Source of the DNA: Pseudomonadota bacterium
Lineage (GTDB): Bacteria > Pseudomonadota > Alphaproteobacteria > Rhizobiales > Rhizobiaceae
Direction: 5' to 3'
DNA length: 12,368 nucleotides
Assembly: GCA_023444445.1 (NCBI GenBank)
Contig: JAEXMK010000108.1
Location: 1-12,368 of the forward strand
A program made the translations under genes and the position numbers. The notes under the pieces were generated by a model. The model did no database searches and was not told the DNA's origin. It saw only the letters and a program-made list of their open reading frames with translations. This document shows, piece after piece, positions 1 through 7,475 of this stretch. Position 1 is the first letter of the stretch. Each line of letters opens with the position of its first letter.

Positions 1-113
1 ACCTTCTCCCCGGCGGGGAGAAGAAACCCGGAGCGATGGCTCCGTCCACCTTACGTGCTTGCAGGAAGGGTGAGGCGGCGCGGCACATTTCTTCTCCCCG
101 CCGGGGAGAAGGT
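1..113. repeat. Pair of inverted palindromic repeats (rhizobial intergenic repeat)
   Basis: Two copies of the same 23-nt unit lie in opposite orientation at 1-23 and 91-113, separated by 67 nt. The identity is perfect and runs 3 nt further inward, giving 26-nt arms 1-26 and 88-113. Each unit is itself a hairpin: CTTCTCCCC, a 3-nt loop, then GGGGAGAAG (3-11/15-23 and 91-99/103-111). From memory, CTTCTCCCC...GGGGAGAAG next to a CCCCTCATCCGGC-like stretch (reverse strand of about 125-137) is a common intergenic motif in Rhizobium and Agrobacterium. It lies just downstream of the xdhB stop, so it could protect the 3' end of that transcript. There is no T-run, so I do not call it a terminator. The repeat touches the window edge and may continue to the left. 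Confidence 0.8.
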
Positions 114-162
114 GGCGCGCTGCGCCGGATGAGGGGGCTCGGCCGCATGGATACGTCCTCCC

Positions 163-2502
163 TCACACCTTCTTCAACCGTTCCACCGCCATCAGCACCC
201 GCTCCGGCGTTGCCGGCGCGTCAAGCCGCGGGCAGACCTTGTAATCGGCCACCGAGGCGACCGCCATGGAGAGCGCTTCGAGAACCGAGATGGCCAGCAT
301 GAAGGGAGGTTCGCCCACGGCCTTGGAGCGGCCGATGGTGGGTTCGGCATTTTCCGACCATTCCGCCAGCCTGACGTTGAAGCTCTTCGGCCGGTCGGAG
401 GCGAGTGGGATTTTGTAGGTGGAAGGCGCGTGGGTACGCAGTCGCCCCTTGCCATCCCACCACAATTCTTCCGTCGTCAGCCAGCCCATGCCCTGCACGA
501 AGGCGCCCTCGATCTGGCCAATATCGATGGCTGGATTGAGCGATTTGCCGACATCGTGGAGGATATCGGTGCATTCCATCAGGTATTCGCCGGTCAGCGT
601 ATCGATGGATACTTCCGAGCAGGCTGCGCCATAGGCGAAATAATAAAACGGCGTGCCACGACCGGCGGCGCGATCCCAGTGGATTTTCGGCGTCTTGTAA
701 AAACCGGCGGCGGAAAGCTGCACGCGGGCGAAATAGGCCTTTTTGATGAAGTCGTTAAAGGCGATTTCTTCGAGGCCGATGCGCACACGGTTCGGCAGGA
801 AGACGACTTCCTCTTCCGGCACGTTCCAGTTCTCGGCAGCGAATTTGATCAGGCGTTCGCGAATCTGGCGGGCGGCGTCATAGGCGGCCATGCCGTTAAG
901 GTCGGTGCCTGACGAGGCGGCGGTGGCTGACGTGTTCGGCACCTTGCCCGTGGTCGTGGCTGTTATCTTCACCCTGTTGATATCCACCTGGAAGGCATCG
1001 GCCACCACCTGCGCCACCTTGGTGTAGAGGCCCTGGCCCATTTCGGTGCCGCCATGGTTCAGGTGAATGGAGCCGTCATTATAGATATGCACCAGCGCAC
1101 CGGCCTGATTGAAGGCGGTCATGGTGAAGGAGATGCCGAATTTGACAGGCGTCAGTGCAATGCCCTTGCGGATGATCGGGCTGGTCTTGTTAAACTCGAC
1201 AATGGCCTGCCTGCGTGCGCGATAATCGCTGGAGCTTTCCAGCTCCTCGACAACGCGGGCGATGATGTTGTCCTCGACTTCCTGATGATAGGGCGTCGTG
1301 GTGCGGCCGGAGCCGGTCTCGCCGTAGAAATTCAGCTTACGGATATCGAGTGGGTCCTTGCCGACGGCATAGGCTATTTCTTCGATGAACCGTTCCGCCC
1401 CCAGCATGCCCTGCGGGCCGCCGAAACCGCGAAAAGCGGTGTTGGAGACGGTGTGGGTTTTCAGCGGCCGCGAGGTAAGGTGCACATGCGGATAGAAATA
1501 GCTGGAATCCGCATGGAACAGCGCGCGGTCCGTCACCGGGCCGGAAAGGTCAGAGGAAAAACCGCAGCGGGCGGCATAGGTGGCGTCGACGGCGTGGATG
1601 CGGCCCTCATCATCGAAGCCCAGCTCGTAATCGACGCGGAAATCGTGGCGTTTGCCTGTTCCCGTCATGCCCGCGTCGCGGTCGGGCCGATTTTGCACGG
1701 CCCGGTTCAGCTTCTTGGCGGCGATGGCGCAGAGAGCGGCGAACTGGTTGCCCTGCGTTTCCTTGCCACCGAAGCCGCCGCCCATGCGGCGCACCTGCAC
1801 CGTCACGGCATTGGACGGCACCTGCAGGATGTGGCTGACAATGTGCTGGATTTCGCTCGGATGCTGGGTGGAACTCCAGACCGTCACCTCGTCATCCTCG
1901 CCCGGAACGGCCATGGCGATGTGGCTCTCGAGATAAAAATGCTCCTGCCCGCCGATCCGCATCGTGCCGGTGAGGCGGCGGGGTGCGACATCCATTTCGA
2001 TCTTGGCATCGCCGCGCTTCAGCGTCATCGGATCGATGACGAGCGCGCCGCCGTTTTCAATCGCCGTATCGATGTCGGTGAAATGCGGCAGATCCTTATA
2101 GGTGATCTTGGCCTTGCGGGCCGCCTTTCTGGCGATATCGCGGGTTTCGGCGAAAACCGCGAAGATCGGCTGACCGTGGAATTCGACCGTTGTCTCGGCA
2201 AGCAAAGGTTCGTCGTGACGACCGCCGGACGAGACGTCGTTTTCGCCGGGTACGTCCTTACCGGTCATGACCCAGAACACGCCCGGCGTGGCTTCCACCT
2301 CGGAAAGGTCCATCGAGAGGATTTCCGCATGGGCGCGGTCCGCCATGCCCAGCGCGCCGTGGATCAGTCCGGCGGGTTCGGGGATATCGTCGATGTATTC
2401 GGCGCTGCCGGTCACATGCTTATGGGCGGAATCGTGCCGGAGCGAGGTGTGCATCGGACCGTCGATTTCTGTTTTGGTCTTGTCGAAGCTTGTGGTGTCC
2501 AT
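163..2502 (-). CDS. xdhB: Xanthine dehydrogenase, large molybdopterin-binding subunit
   Basis: 779 aa, close to the 777 aa I recall for Rhodobacter capsulatus XdhB. It is the molybdenum-cofactor subunit that hydroxylates hypoxanthine to xanthine and xanthine to urate in the cytoplasm, passing electrons to the XdhA Fe-S/FAD subunit. The N-terminal aldehyde-oxidase/xanthine-dehydrogenase a/b hammerhead domain is about residues 25-140, followed by the Mo-binding domains to the C terminus. The active-site residues of the family are visible: Gln186 in GGQEHFYLE, the GGGFGGKE motif ending at Glu248, Arg358 in NTAFRGFGGPQG, Phe464, and the base Glu731 in KAVGEPPF. The start is supported by AAGGAG 8-9 nt upstream. 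It follows xdhA at 194 bp, most of which is a palindromic element. XDH maturation normally needs an XdhC chaperone. None lies in the window; it would be expected left of position 1, which is inference. Confidence 0.97.
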   Translation of the reverse strand: MDTTSFDKTKTEIDGPMHTSLRHDSAHKHVTGSAEYIDDIPEPAGLIHGALGMADRAHAEILSMDLSEVEATPGVFWVMTGKDVPGENDVSSGGRHDEPLLAETTVEFHGQPIFAVFAETRDIARKAARKAKITYKDLPHFTDIDTAIENGGALVIDPMTLKRGDAKIEMDVAPRRLTGTMRIGGQEHFYLESHIAMAVPGEDDEVTVWSSTQHPSEIQHIVSHILQVPSNAVTVQVRRMGGGFGGKETQGNQFAALCAIAAKKLNRAVQNRPDRDAGMTGTGKRHDFRVDYELGFDDEGRIHAVDATYAARCGFSSDLSGPVTDRALFHADSSYFYPHVHLTSRPLKTHTVSNTAFRGFGGPQGMLGAERFIEEIAYAVGKDPLDIRKLNFYGETGSGRTTTPYHQEVEDNIIARVVEELESSSDYRARRQAIVEFNKTSPIIRKGIALTPVKFGISFTMTAFNQAGALVHIYNDGSIHLNHGGTEMGQGLYTKVAQVVADAFQVDINRVKITATTTGKVPNTSATAASSGTDLNGMAAYDAARQIRERLIKFAAENWNVPEEEVVFLPNRVRIGLEEIAFNDFIKKAYFARVQLSAAGFYKTPKIHWDRAAGRGTPFYYFAYGAACSEVSIDTLTGEYLMECTDILHDVGKSLNPAIDIGQIEGAFVQGMGWLTTEELWWDGKGRLRTHAPSTYKIPLASDRPKSFNVRLAEWSENAEPTIGRSKAVGEPPFMLAISVLEALSMAVASVADYKVCPRLDAPATPERVLMAVERLKKV

Positions 2503-2550
2503 GGTTCAAGCTCCTTCTTGGTGAATTATGGCATATGACAGCGATGATAG

Positions 2551-2670
2551 TCCCTCATTCCTGTGCTTGTCACAGGAATCCAGCCAGCCCAAGTCCTTGG
2601 GCTGATAAGAGTCTTTCGCCACGCAGACGCGCGTCTGCTGGATTCCTGTGACAAGCACAGGAATGAGGGA
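2551..2670. repeat. Palindromic mosaic element, copy 1 (RIME/ABC-like), inside the xdh operon
   Basis: A 120-bp element bounded by perfect 34-nt inverted arms (2551-2584 and 2637-2670). Each arm also forms its own hairpin: ATTCCTGTG/CACAGGAAT at 2557-2565/2571-2579 and at 2642-2650/2656-2664. Between the arms are two further hairpins. Core A is CAGCCCAAG-TC-CTTGGGCTG at 2585-2604. Core B is the perfect 16-nt palindrome GCAGACGCGCGTCTGC at 2623-2638, which overlaps the second arm by 2 nt. It resembles the Rhizobium-specific intergenic mosaic elements (RIME), an assignment made from memory of their style and size. It fills most of the gap between xdhA and xdhB and will be transcribed with them. 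I see no target-site duplication and no coding capacity. Confidence 0.9.
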
Positions 2671-2696
2671 GGATGCGGGTGTCGCCATCGCCATCG

Positions 2697-4166
2697 TCAC
2701 GCCTCCTCCAGCAAGAAACGGCTGAGTTCCTGCTTCTCCCCGGAGGTCTCCAGAAAGAACCGCGTCAGCAAATTCTTGGCAGTGAGTTGCCGATATTCGG
2801 CGGTCGCCCGCCAGTCGGTCAGCGGTGTGAAATCCTCGTCCAGCACATCGCGCGACGCGTCGATGGTATCCTGCGACCACGCCTTACCGAGAAGCGCTGC
2901 CTCCAGATGTGCAGCGCGTTTGGGCGTACCGGCCATGCCACCAAAGGCGATGCGGATGTCTTCGACCGCGCCATCGGCATCAAGCGTCAGATTGAAGGCG
3001 GCGCAGAGCGCGGAGATATCCTCGTCGCGGCGCTTGGAAATCTTGTAGACGGCGTAGTGACTTCCCGGGGTCTGGAACGGAATGAAAAGCTTTTCGACGA
3101 ATTCGCCGCTCAGCCGGTCCTGTTTGCCGTAATCGATGAAATAGCTTTCCAGCGGCACGGTGCGGCTGCCGGATGACGAGCGCAGGGTGAGTGTGGCCCC
3201 GAGCGCGATCAGCGCCGGTGGTGTGTCGCCGATGGGCGAGCCATTGGCGATGTTGCCGCCGATGGTGCCCATATTGCGCACCTGCTCGCCGCCAAGGCGG
3301 TCGAACAGTCGTGCAAGCGGCGGGAAATGCTCTGCCATGGTCTTGAACGCCTGGCTGTAGGTGACGCCGGCGCCCAGCGTGATGCCTTCTTCATCCACGG
3401 CGATTGTCTGCAAATCCCCGAGATTGTTGATGAAGATAACGGGGTTCAGCGCCCGCATCTGCTTTGTGACCCACAGGCCGACATCGGTAGAGCCCGCAAC
3501 GATGGTGGCCTTCGGCTCGGCGGCGTAAATCTCGGTCAGTTCGGCCAGTGTCGCTGGAATGATGGTGCGGTCCTCGCCGTGGGTGACGGTGATCGTCTCG
3601 TTTTCACTGACGGCCCAGAGCCTTGCCATGATATCGGTGCGGTCCCGTTGCAGCGGGTCGAAGAGCGCGCTCGGGCGGGCGGCGGCGATTTTTTCGGCGG
3701 CCTTCACGATCGGCTCGTAACCCGTGCATCGACAGAGATTGCCTTGCAGCGCCTTTTCAATATCGGCGCGGCCGGGGTTTTCGCTGGTCAGCCACAGGCC
3801 GTAAAGCGACATGATGAAGCCCGGCGTGCAGAAACCGCATTGCGAGCCGTGAAAATCCACCATGGCCTGCTGTACGGGGTGCAACGTGCCGTCGCGGGCG
3901 GCCAGATGCTCCACCGTGACGACATGGGTGCCATGCAGCGAGCCCAGAAAACGGATGCAGGCATTGACGCTTTCATATCGCAGCGAACCGTCCAGCAGCC
4001 GCCCGACCAGCACCGTGCAGGCGCCGCAGTCGCCTTCCGCGCAGCCTTCCTTGGTCCCGGTCAACCGCCTGCTGATGCGGAGGTAATCGAGAAGCGTATC
4101 CGTTGGTCCGAAATCCCTAAGCGAGATGGTTTCGCTGTTGAGGATGAAGCTGATCGCGTCTTTCAT
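2697..4166 (-). CDS. xdhA: Xanthine dehydrogenase, small subunit (2Fe-2S and FAD domains)
   Basis: 489 aa from the chosen start. It carries electrons from the Mo site in XdhB through two 2Fe-2S clusters to FAD and then NAD+. Domains in order: a plant-type ferredoxin fold (about 1-80) with Cys42, Cys47, Cys50 and Cys70 in GCAEGDCGAC plus a downstream Cys; a helical 2Fe-2S domain (about 85-165) with Cys110, Cys113, Cys145 and Cys147 in QCGFC and LCRC; a FAD-binding domain (about 185-365) with VAGSTDVG and MGTIGGNIANGSPIGDTPP; and the CO-dehydrogenase-flavoprotein-like C-terminal domain (about 368-475). All eight cluster cysteines are present. The start at 4166 matches the usual family N terminus and has AAGG 6 nt upstream. 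An in-frame ATG at 4226 adds 20 basic residues and also has an AAGGG upstream, so it cannot be excluded. The gene sits 137 bp downstream of bdhA. Confidence 0.96.
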   Translation of the reverse strand: MKDAISFILNSETISLRDFGPTDTLLDYLRISRRLTGTKEGCAEGDCGACTVLVGRLLDGSLRYESVNACIRFLGSLHGTHVVTVEHLAARDGTLHPVQQAMVDFHGSQCGFCTPGFIMSLYGLWLTSENPGRADIEKALQGNLCRCTGYEPIVKAAEKIAAARPSALFDPLQRDRTDIMARLWAVSENETITVTHGEDRTIIPATLAELTEIYAAEPKATIVAGSTDVGLWVTKQMRALNPVIFINNLGDLQTIAVDEEGITLGAGVTYSQAFKTMAEHFPPLARLFDRLGGEQVRNMGTIGGNIANGSPIGDTPPALIALGATLTLRSSSGSRTVPLESYFIDYGKQDRLSGEFVEKLFIPFQTPGSHYAVYKISKRRDEDISALCAAFNLTLDADGAVEDIRIAFGGMAGTPKRAAHLEAALLGKAWSQDTIDASRDVLDEDFTPLTDWRATAEYRQLTAKNLLTRFFLETSGEKQELSRFLLEEA

Positions 4167-4303
4167 GCAATGCCTTGCTGTTTTGACCGGCTGACGAGCC
4201 GGTTTCTTGTCATTATCCCGATACATCTATGCACGCCCTTGCGCGCATATCGATTTCCGTTTTGGCAATTCATTGTTTCCATAAGGGAAAGAAAATCCGG
4301 CAA

Positions 4304-5080
4304 TTATTGCGCCGTCCAGCCGCCATCCACGGAAATATGCGTGCCGGTGATATTACTTGCCGCGTCACTTGCCAGAAATAGGGCCGCGGCGGCCACATCA
4401 TCGACGGTGACGAATTGCTTGGTCGCCTGCAACTCCAGCATCACGTCGTTTTTTACCGCCTCTTCGCTGATGCCGCGCACCTTGGCCATCTCAGGTATCT
4501 GCTTTTCGACGAGCGGTGTCAGCACATAGCCGGGACAGATGGCGTTGACGGTGACGCCGGTCTGCGCCAGCTCCAGCGCCGCTGTCTTCGTCAGGCCCAT
4601 GATGCCGTGTTTGGCCGCCACATAGGCCGATTTGAACGGCGAGGCGACGAGGCCATGGGCCGAGGAAATGTTGATGATGCGGCCTTTGCCGGCCTTCTTC
4701 ATAATGGGTATCGCCGCGCGCATTGTATGGAAGGAACTGGTCAGATTGATGGCGATTATCCAGTCCCATTTTTCCGTCGGAAATTCCTCGATGGGCGCGA
4801 TATGCTGAATGCCGGCATTGTTGATGAGAACATCCACGGAGCCGAGCTTTTCATGGGAGGAATTGATGAGGTCGGCAATCTCGTCCGGTTTCGTCATATC
4901 GGCGGAGTGGTAAAGCACGCGCCCGCCGCTTTCTGCTTCCAGCAGAAGGCGCAGTTTTTCAATCTCGTCTTCGTCGCCGAAACCGTTCAGCACGATATTG
5001 GCGCCTTCCCTCGCAAATCTCTGGGCAATGCCAAGGCCGATACCGCTTGTGGAGCCTGTCACGATAACTGTCCGATGCAT
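4304..5080 (-). CDS. bdhA: D-3-hydroxybutyrate dehydrogenase (SDR family)
   Basis: 258 aa short-chain dehydrogenase that interconverts D-3-hydroxybutyrate and acetoacetate with NAD+, the step by which PHB breakdown products enter central metabolism. The Rossmann nucleotide motif is TGSTSGIG (8-15), NNAG lies at 87-90, and the catalytic set is Asn112, Ser140, Tyr153 and Lys157 (YVAAK). Gln92, His142, Lys150 and Gln194 fall where substrate-binding residues are reported for Pseudomonas fragi 3-hydroxybutyrate dehydrogenase, with a constant offset of two. That match separates it from generic SDRs. The family-length start at 5080 has a strong AAGGGGA 4 nt upstream. An in-frame ATG at 5155 would add 25 unlikely residues. 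It is the first gene of the bdhA-xdhA-xdhB cluster, an order reported for S. meliloti (bdhA-xdhA2-xdhB2). Confidence 0.95.
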   Translation of the reverse strand: MHRTVIVTGSTSGIGLGIAQRFAREGANIVLNGFGDEDEIEKLRLLLEAESGGRVLYHSADMTKPDEIADLINSSHEKLGSVDVLINNAGIQHIAPIEEFPTEKWDWIIAINLTSSFHTMRAAIPIMKKAGKGRIINISSAHGLVASPFKSAYVAAKHGIMGLTKTAALELAQTGVTVNAICPGYVLTPLVEKQIPEMAKVRGISEEAVKNDVMLELQATKQFVTVDDVAAAALFLASDAASNITGTHISVDGGWTAQ

Positions 5081-5118
5081 GCTTTCCCCTTTTTGCATTA
5101 CTTCGCACATGTTTAAGC

Positions 5119-5148
5119 AGCCTATGCCCAAAGGGGGCGGGCTGGCAA
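5119..5148 (-). promoter_or_regulatory. Possible promoter of bdhA-xdhAB
   Basis: On the minus strand, TTGCCA (5143-5148, five of six matches to a TTGACA -35 box) is followed after 18 bp by TAGGCT (5119-5124) as a weak -10. That would start the transcript near 5112, about 32 nt before bdhA. The spacer is GC-rich and contains GCCC/GGGC repeats. I found no convincing sigma-54 GG-N10-GC signature. This is a pattern match only. Confidence 0.3.
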
Positions 5149-5204
5149 TCGCCATTTAGGATTGAGGGTGCAAGGCGCTTCGTGTGGCCGCGGTCATCGA
5201 TTTT

Positions 5205-5233
5205 TTCGACGCTAAACTTCCAGATTTTAGGTT
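5205..5233 (+). promoter_or_regulatory. Possible promoter of the LLM oxidoreductase gene
   Basis: TTCGAC (5205-5210), a 17-bp spacer and TAGGTT (5228-5233) lie about 55 nt upstream of the start at 5289, in the AT-richer part of the bdhA/LLM divergent intergenic region. Both boxes are poor matches to the consensus, so this is a guess based on spacing and position. Confidence 0.22.
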
Positions 5234-5288
5234 TGTCTGAATGACCCTCCGTGCCTATCTCTCATGCAAGCAAACAGAGGTATCGTTT

Positions 5289-6350
5289 ATGGAACTCGGT
5301 CTTTACACATTCGCGGATGTCAATCCCAATCCCGTCGATGGCCGTGGGCCGGAAGGCGCGCGCCGTCTGAAGTATCTTCTCGAGGAAATAGAGCTTGCCG
5401 ACCAGGTCGGGCTCGATGTTTTCGGGCTGGGCGAGCATCACCGCCCTGACTATGTCGCCTCCTCGCCCTCAACGGTGTTGGCTGCGGCAGCGGTAAAGAC
5501 AAAGAACATTCGGCTTACGAGCGCCGTTTCGGTGCTGAGCTCGGATGATCCGGTGCGGGTGTTCCAGCAGTTCTCGACCGTCGATCTTCTCTCGAACGGC
5601 CGCGCCGAGATCATGGCCGGGCGTGGTTCCTTCATCGAATCCTATCCGCTGTTCGGTTACGATCTCGAAGATTACGACGTTCTCTTCGCCGAAAAGCTGG
5701 ATCTGCTGCTGGCGTTGCGCGAACAGGAAATCGTTACCTGGTCCGGCACCAAACACCCGGCCATCAATGGCCGCGGCGTCTATCCGCGTCCGTTGCAGGA
5801 GCGTCTGCCCGTCTGGATCGCCGTTGGCGGCACGCCGCAATCGGTGGCGCGGGCTGGCGCCATGGGGCTGCCGGTGGCGCTTGCCATCATCGGTGGCGAA
5901 TATCGCCGCTTCGCACCGCTGTTCGATCTCTATCATGAGGCTGCGCGCCGCGCGGGTCAGGAGAAAACGAAACTGCGCACCAGCATCAATGTGCACGGCT
6001 TCATCGCTGACACCACCGACAAGGCGGCCGACCAGTTTTACGGGCCGCAGGCGGAAGTGATGAACCGCATTGGCCGCGAGCGCGGCTGGGGACCGACGAA
6101 CCGTGCGCATTTCGATGCGGCGCGCGGGCCGGAGGGCAATCTCTTCCTTGGCGAACCGGAACTGGTGGCGGAAAAGATCATCAAGGCGCATGGTGTCTTC
6201 AAAAATGATCGCTTCCTGCTGCAAATGGCCATCGGCCTGATGCCGCATGATCAGATTATGCGCGGCATCGAGCTTTATGGTACGAAAGTCGCCCCGATCG
6301 TCAGAAAAGAATTGACGGGGAGTGCCGATACAGTGAAAGCCACGGCCTGA
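5289..6350 (+). CDS. LLM-class flavin-dependent oxidoreductase (luciferase-like monooxygenase family)
   Basis: 353 aa luciferase-like TIM-barrel protein expected to use reduced FMN; the substrate is unknown. Family marks are the N-terminal strand [16 protein letters not shown] (46-51), the region from DPVRVFQQF to [13 protein letters not shown] (87-115), VWIAVGGTP (175-183) and the late [10 protein letters not shown] segment (288-297). From memory it matches the group represented by an Agrobacterium structural-genomics protein (PDB 2I7G). It may be that protein or a close orthologue, but I cannot confirm this. The start at 5289 is preferred over the in-frame ATG at 5241 because CAGAGG lies 8 nt upstream and residue 1 begins the first barrel strand. 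The gene is divergent from bdhA and probably co-transcribed with map, 42 bp downstream. It could act in desulfonation or in oxidising a xenobiotic or metabolite; the sequence does not decide. Confidence 0.92.
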   Translation: MELGLYTFADVNPNPVDGRGPEGARRLKYLLEEIELADQVGLDVFGLGEHHRPDYVASSPSTVLAAAAVKTKNIRLTSAVSVLSSDDPVRVFQQFSTVDLLSNGRAEIMAGRGSFIESYPLFGYDLEDYDVLFAEKLDLLLALREQEIVTWSGTKHPAINGRGVYPRPLQERLPVWIAVGGTPQSVARAGAMGLPVALAIIGGEYRRFAPLFDLYHEAARRAGQEKTKLRTSINVHGFIADTTDKAADQFYGPQAEVMNRIGRERGWGPTNRAHFDAARGPEGNLFLGEPELVAEKIIKAHGVFKNDRFLLQMAIGLMPHDQIMRGIELYGTKVAPIVRKELTGSADTVKATA

Positions 6351-6360
6351 TGATTACCAA

Positions 6361-6382
6361 GGCGGGCGTTTTCAGACCCGCC
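6361..6382 (+). other. Hairpin in the LLM-map intergenic gap
   Basis: GGCGGG (6361-6366) and CCCGCC (6377-6382) form a perfect 6-bp GC stem with a 10-nt loop, between the LLM stop codon and the map start. No T-run follows, so it is unlikely to terminate transcription. It ends 10 nt before the map ATG, so it could limit map translation or mark an mRNA processing point. Confidence 0.45.
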
Positions 6383-6392
6383 GGACAGAATA

Positions 6393-7157
6393 ATGGACAG
6401 AGACATGGTCATTTCCACCGAAGAAGAACTTGATCTGCTGAAGGACATCGGCCGCCTCTGTGCGGTCGCCATGCAGACCATGGCGGACGCGCTGGAACCC
6501 GGCATCACCACGGCCGAGCTGGATGCGATCGGTCGCAAGGTGCTGGAAGGTAATGGCGCGCAATCTGCTCCGGAGTTCTGCTACAAGTTTCCCGGTGCGA
6601 CCTGCATCAGCGTGAACGAAGAAGTGGCGCACGGTATTCCGGGACCGCGCATCATCAAGGCGGGCGATCTCGTCAATATCGATGTTTCGGCCGTCAAGAA
6701 CGGTTTCTTTGGTGATACGGGTTCGTCTTTCGCCGTGCCGCCGGTGAAAAAGGAAATTGAGCGGCTGTGCCGCGATGGCAAACGCGCCATGTGGACGGGC
6801 TTGCAGCAGGTAAAAACCGGCCGTCCATTTGCCGATATCGGCAATGCCATTGGCGCTTTTGCCAAAAAGAACCGCTACACGCTGATCACCAATCTCGCCA
6901 GCCACGGCATTGGCCGTTCGTTGCATGAAGAGCCGAAGGAACTGGCGACGTGGCCGGATAAGCACGAGCGGCGTATCATGCAGGAAGGCATGGTGTTCAC
7001 CGTCGAGCCGTTTCTTTCCACGGGGGCTTATTGGGCGGAGGATGGCGATGACGATCCGTGGACGCTCTACAGCGATCCGAGTGCGCCGACGGTGCAATAT
7101 GAACACACCGTGGTTGCGACCAAGAACGGGCCGCTGGTGCTGACGCTCGCGGAGTGA
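6393..7157 (+). CDS. map: Type I methionine aminopeptidase
   Basis: 254 aa dinuclear metallopeptidase that removes the initiator methionine from new proteins whose second residue is small. The complete metal site is visible: Asp97 (VNIDVSA), Asp108 (GDTG), His171 (SHGIG), Glu205 (VEPF) and Glu237 (YEHT). The catalytic histidines are His80 (AHGIP) and His178 (LHEE). The positions are nearly those of E. coli MetAP (264 aa). It lacks the N-terminal zinc-finger extension seen in some type Ib enzymes. The residues after GDT (GSSFAVPPV) depart from the usual S/T-x-M-F, and an acidic DGDDDPW stretch lies at about 217-223. These features, plus the non-ribosomal context, suggest a second MAP beside a housekeeping one; that is inference. 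An in-frame ATG at 6405 is an alternative start. Neither start has a strong Shine-Dalgarno; GGACAG lies 4 nt before 6393. Confidence 0.94.
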   Translation: MDRDMVISTEEELDLLKDIGRLCAVAMQTMADALEPGITTAELDAIGRKVLEGNGAQSAPEFCYKFPGATCISVNEEVAHGIPGPRIIKAGDLVNIDVSAVKNGFFGDTGSSFAVPPVKKEIERLCRDGKRAMWTGLQQVKTGRPFADIGNAIGAFAKKNRYTLITNLASHGIGRSLHEEPKELATWPDKHERRIMQEGMVFTVEPFLSTGAYWAEDGDDDPWTLYSDPSAPTVQYEHTVVATKNGPLVLTLAE

Positions 7158-7475
7158 GGAGAGCATTGCTGACGTTTGCGATGCCCCGGCGCATAGCCCG
7201 CCTAGCGTTGCGGACTTGCCGTATTCAAAACTCTTCCATCTCCTCATCCCTGTGCTTGTCACAGGGATCGAGCCAGCCCAAGTCCTTGGGCTGAAAGGAG
7301 TCTTTTCGCCGCGCGGACGCGCGTCGGCTGGATTCCTGTGACCGGCACAGGAATGAGGGTTGGAGGGCCCGGCGCGGTATCCGTCACCTTGGGTTTTGCA
7401 CCGATAACGACCGCTTATAACGCCGATCAAAATAACTCGCTTGTCCAGTATCCACCGCGTTGCGATAAGCCAGAC
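7158..7475. other. Intergenic region between map and the MFS gene
   Basis: The 318-bp gap contains palindromic element copy 2 (7242-7358), flanked by about 84 bp and 117 bp of unremarkable sequence. An open frame in phase with the MFS gene runs back to an ATG at 7338, but that ATG lies inside the repeat and the extra 46 codons do not look like family sequence, so I treat it as non-coding. I see no clear intrinsic terminator for map and no strong promoter for the MFS gene. Confidence 0.7.
7242..7358. repeat. Palindromic mosaic element, copy 2 (RIME/ABC-like)
   Basis: A 117-bp homologue of the element at 2551-2670, in the same orientation. The arms 7242-7274 and 7326-7358 are inverted repeats with 5 mismatches in 33. 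Two of those mismatches compensate each other inside the arm hairpins: arm 1 reads ATCCCTGTG/CACAGGGAT (7246-7254/7260-7268) and arm 2 reads ATTCCTGTG/CACAGGAAT (7332-7340/7346-7354). Core A, CAGCCCAAG-TC-CTTGGGCTG (7274-7293), is identical to copy 1. Core B is reduced to the 10-nt palindrome GACGCGCGTC (7316-7325). No coding capacity and no evident target duplication. Confidence 0.88.

Noticed and set aside
1054..2538. 494-aa open frame on the plus strand antisense to xdhB
   Set aside because: It lies opposite a gene with complete family motifs. Long antisense frames are expected in GC-rich codon usage, and its translation shows no recognisable domain.
2551..2670. Small insertion element (MITE) with target-site duplication
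   Set aside because: The flanks do not contain a convincing direct duplication, so transposition is not shown. It is kept as a palindromic repeat.
2506..3048. Open frames crossing repeat copy 1 (2506-2880 minus, 2563-3048 plus)
   Set aside because: They consist of repeat sequence plus out-of-frame xdhA sequence and have no independent support.
3327..4529. 400-aa plus-strand open frame across xdhA and the end of bdhA
   Set aside because: It spans two real minus-strand genes and the gap between them, and the product has no recognisable domain. It is a shadow frame.
5081..5240. Sigma-54 (-24/-12) promoter upstream of bdhA
   Set aside because: I looked for GG-N10-GC with TGGCAC/TTGC context on the minus strand and found only wrongly spaced partial matches.
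5469..6248. 259-aa minus-strand frame opposite the LLM oxidoreductase
   Set aside because: Shadow of a well-supported gene, with low-complexity composition rich in His, Arg and Gln.
7338..7475. N-terminal extension of the MFS transporter
   Set aside because: The extra 46 codons start inside the repeat element and precede a family-typical N terminus at 7476.
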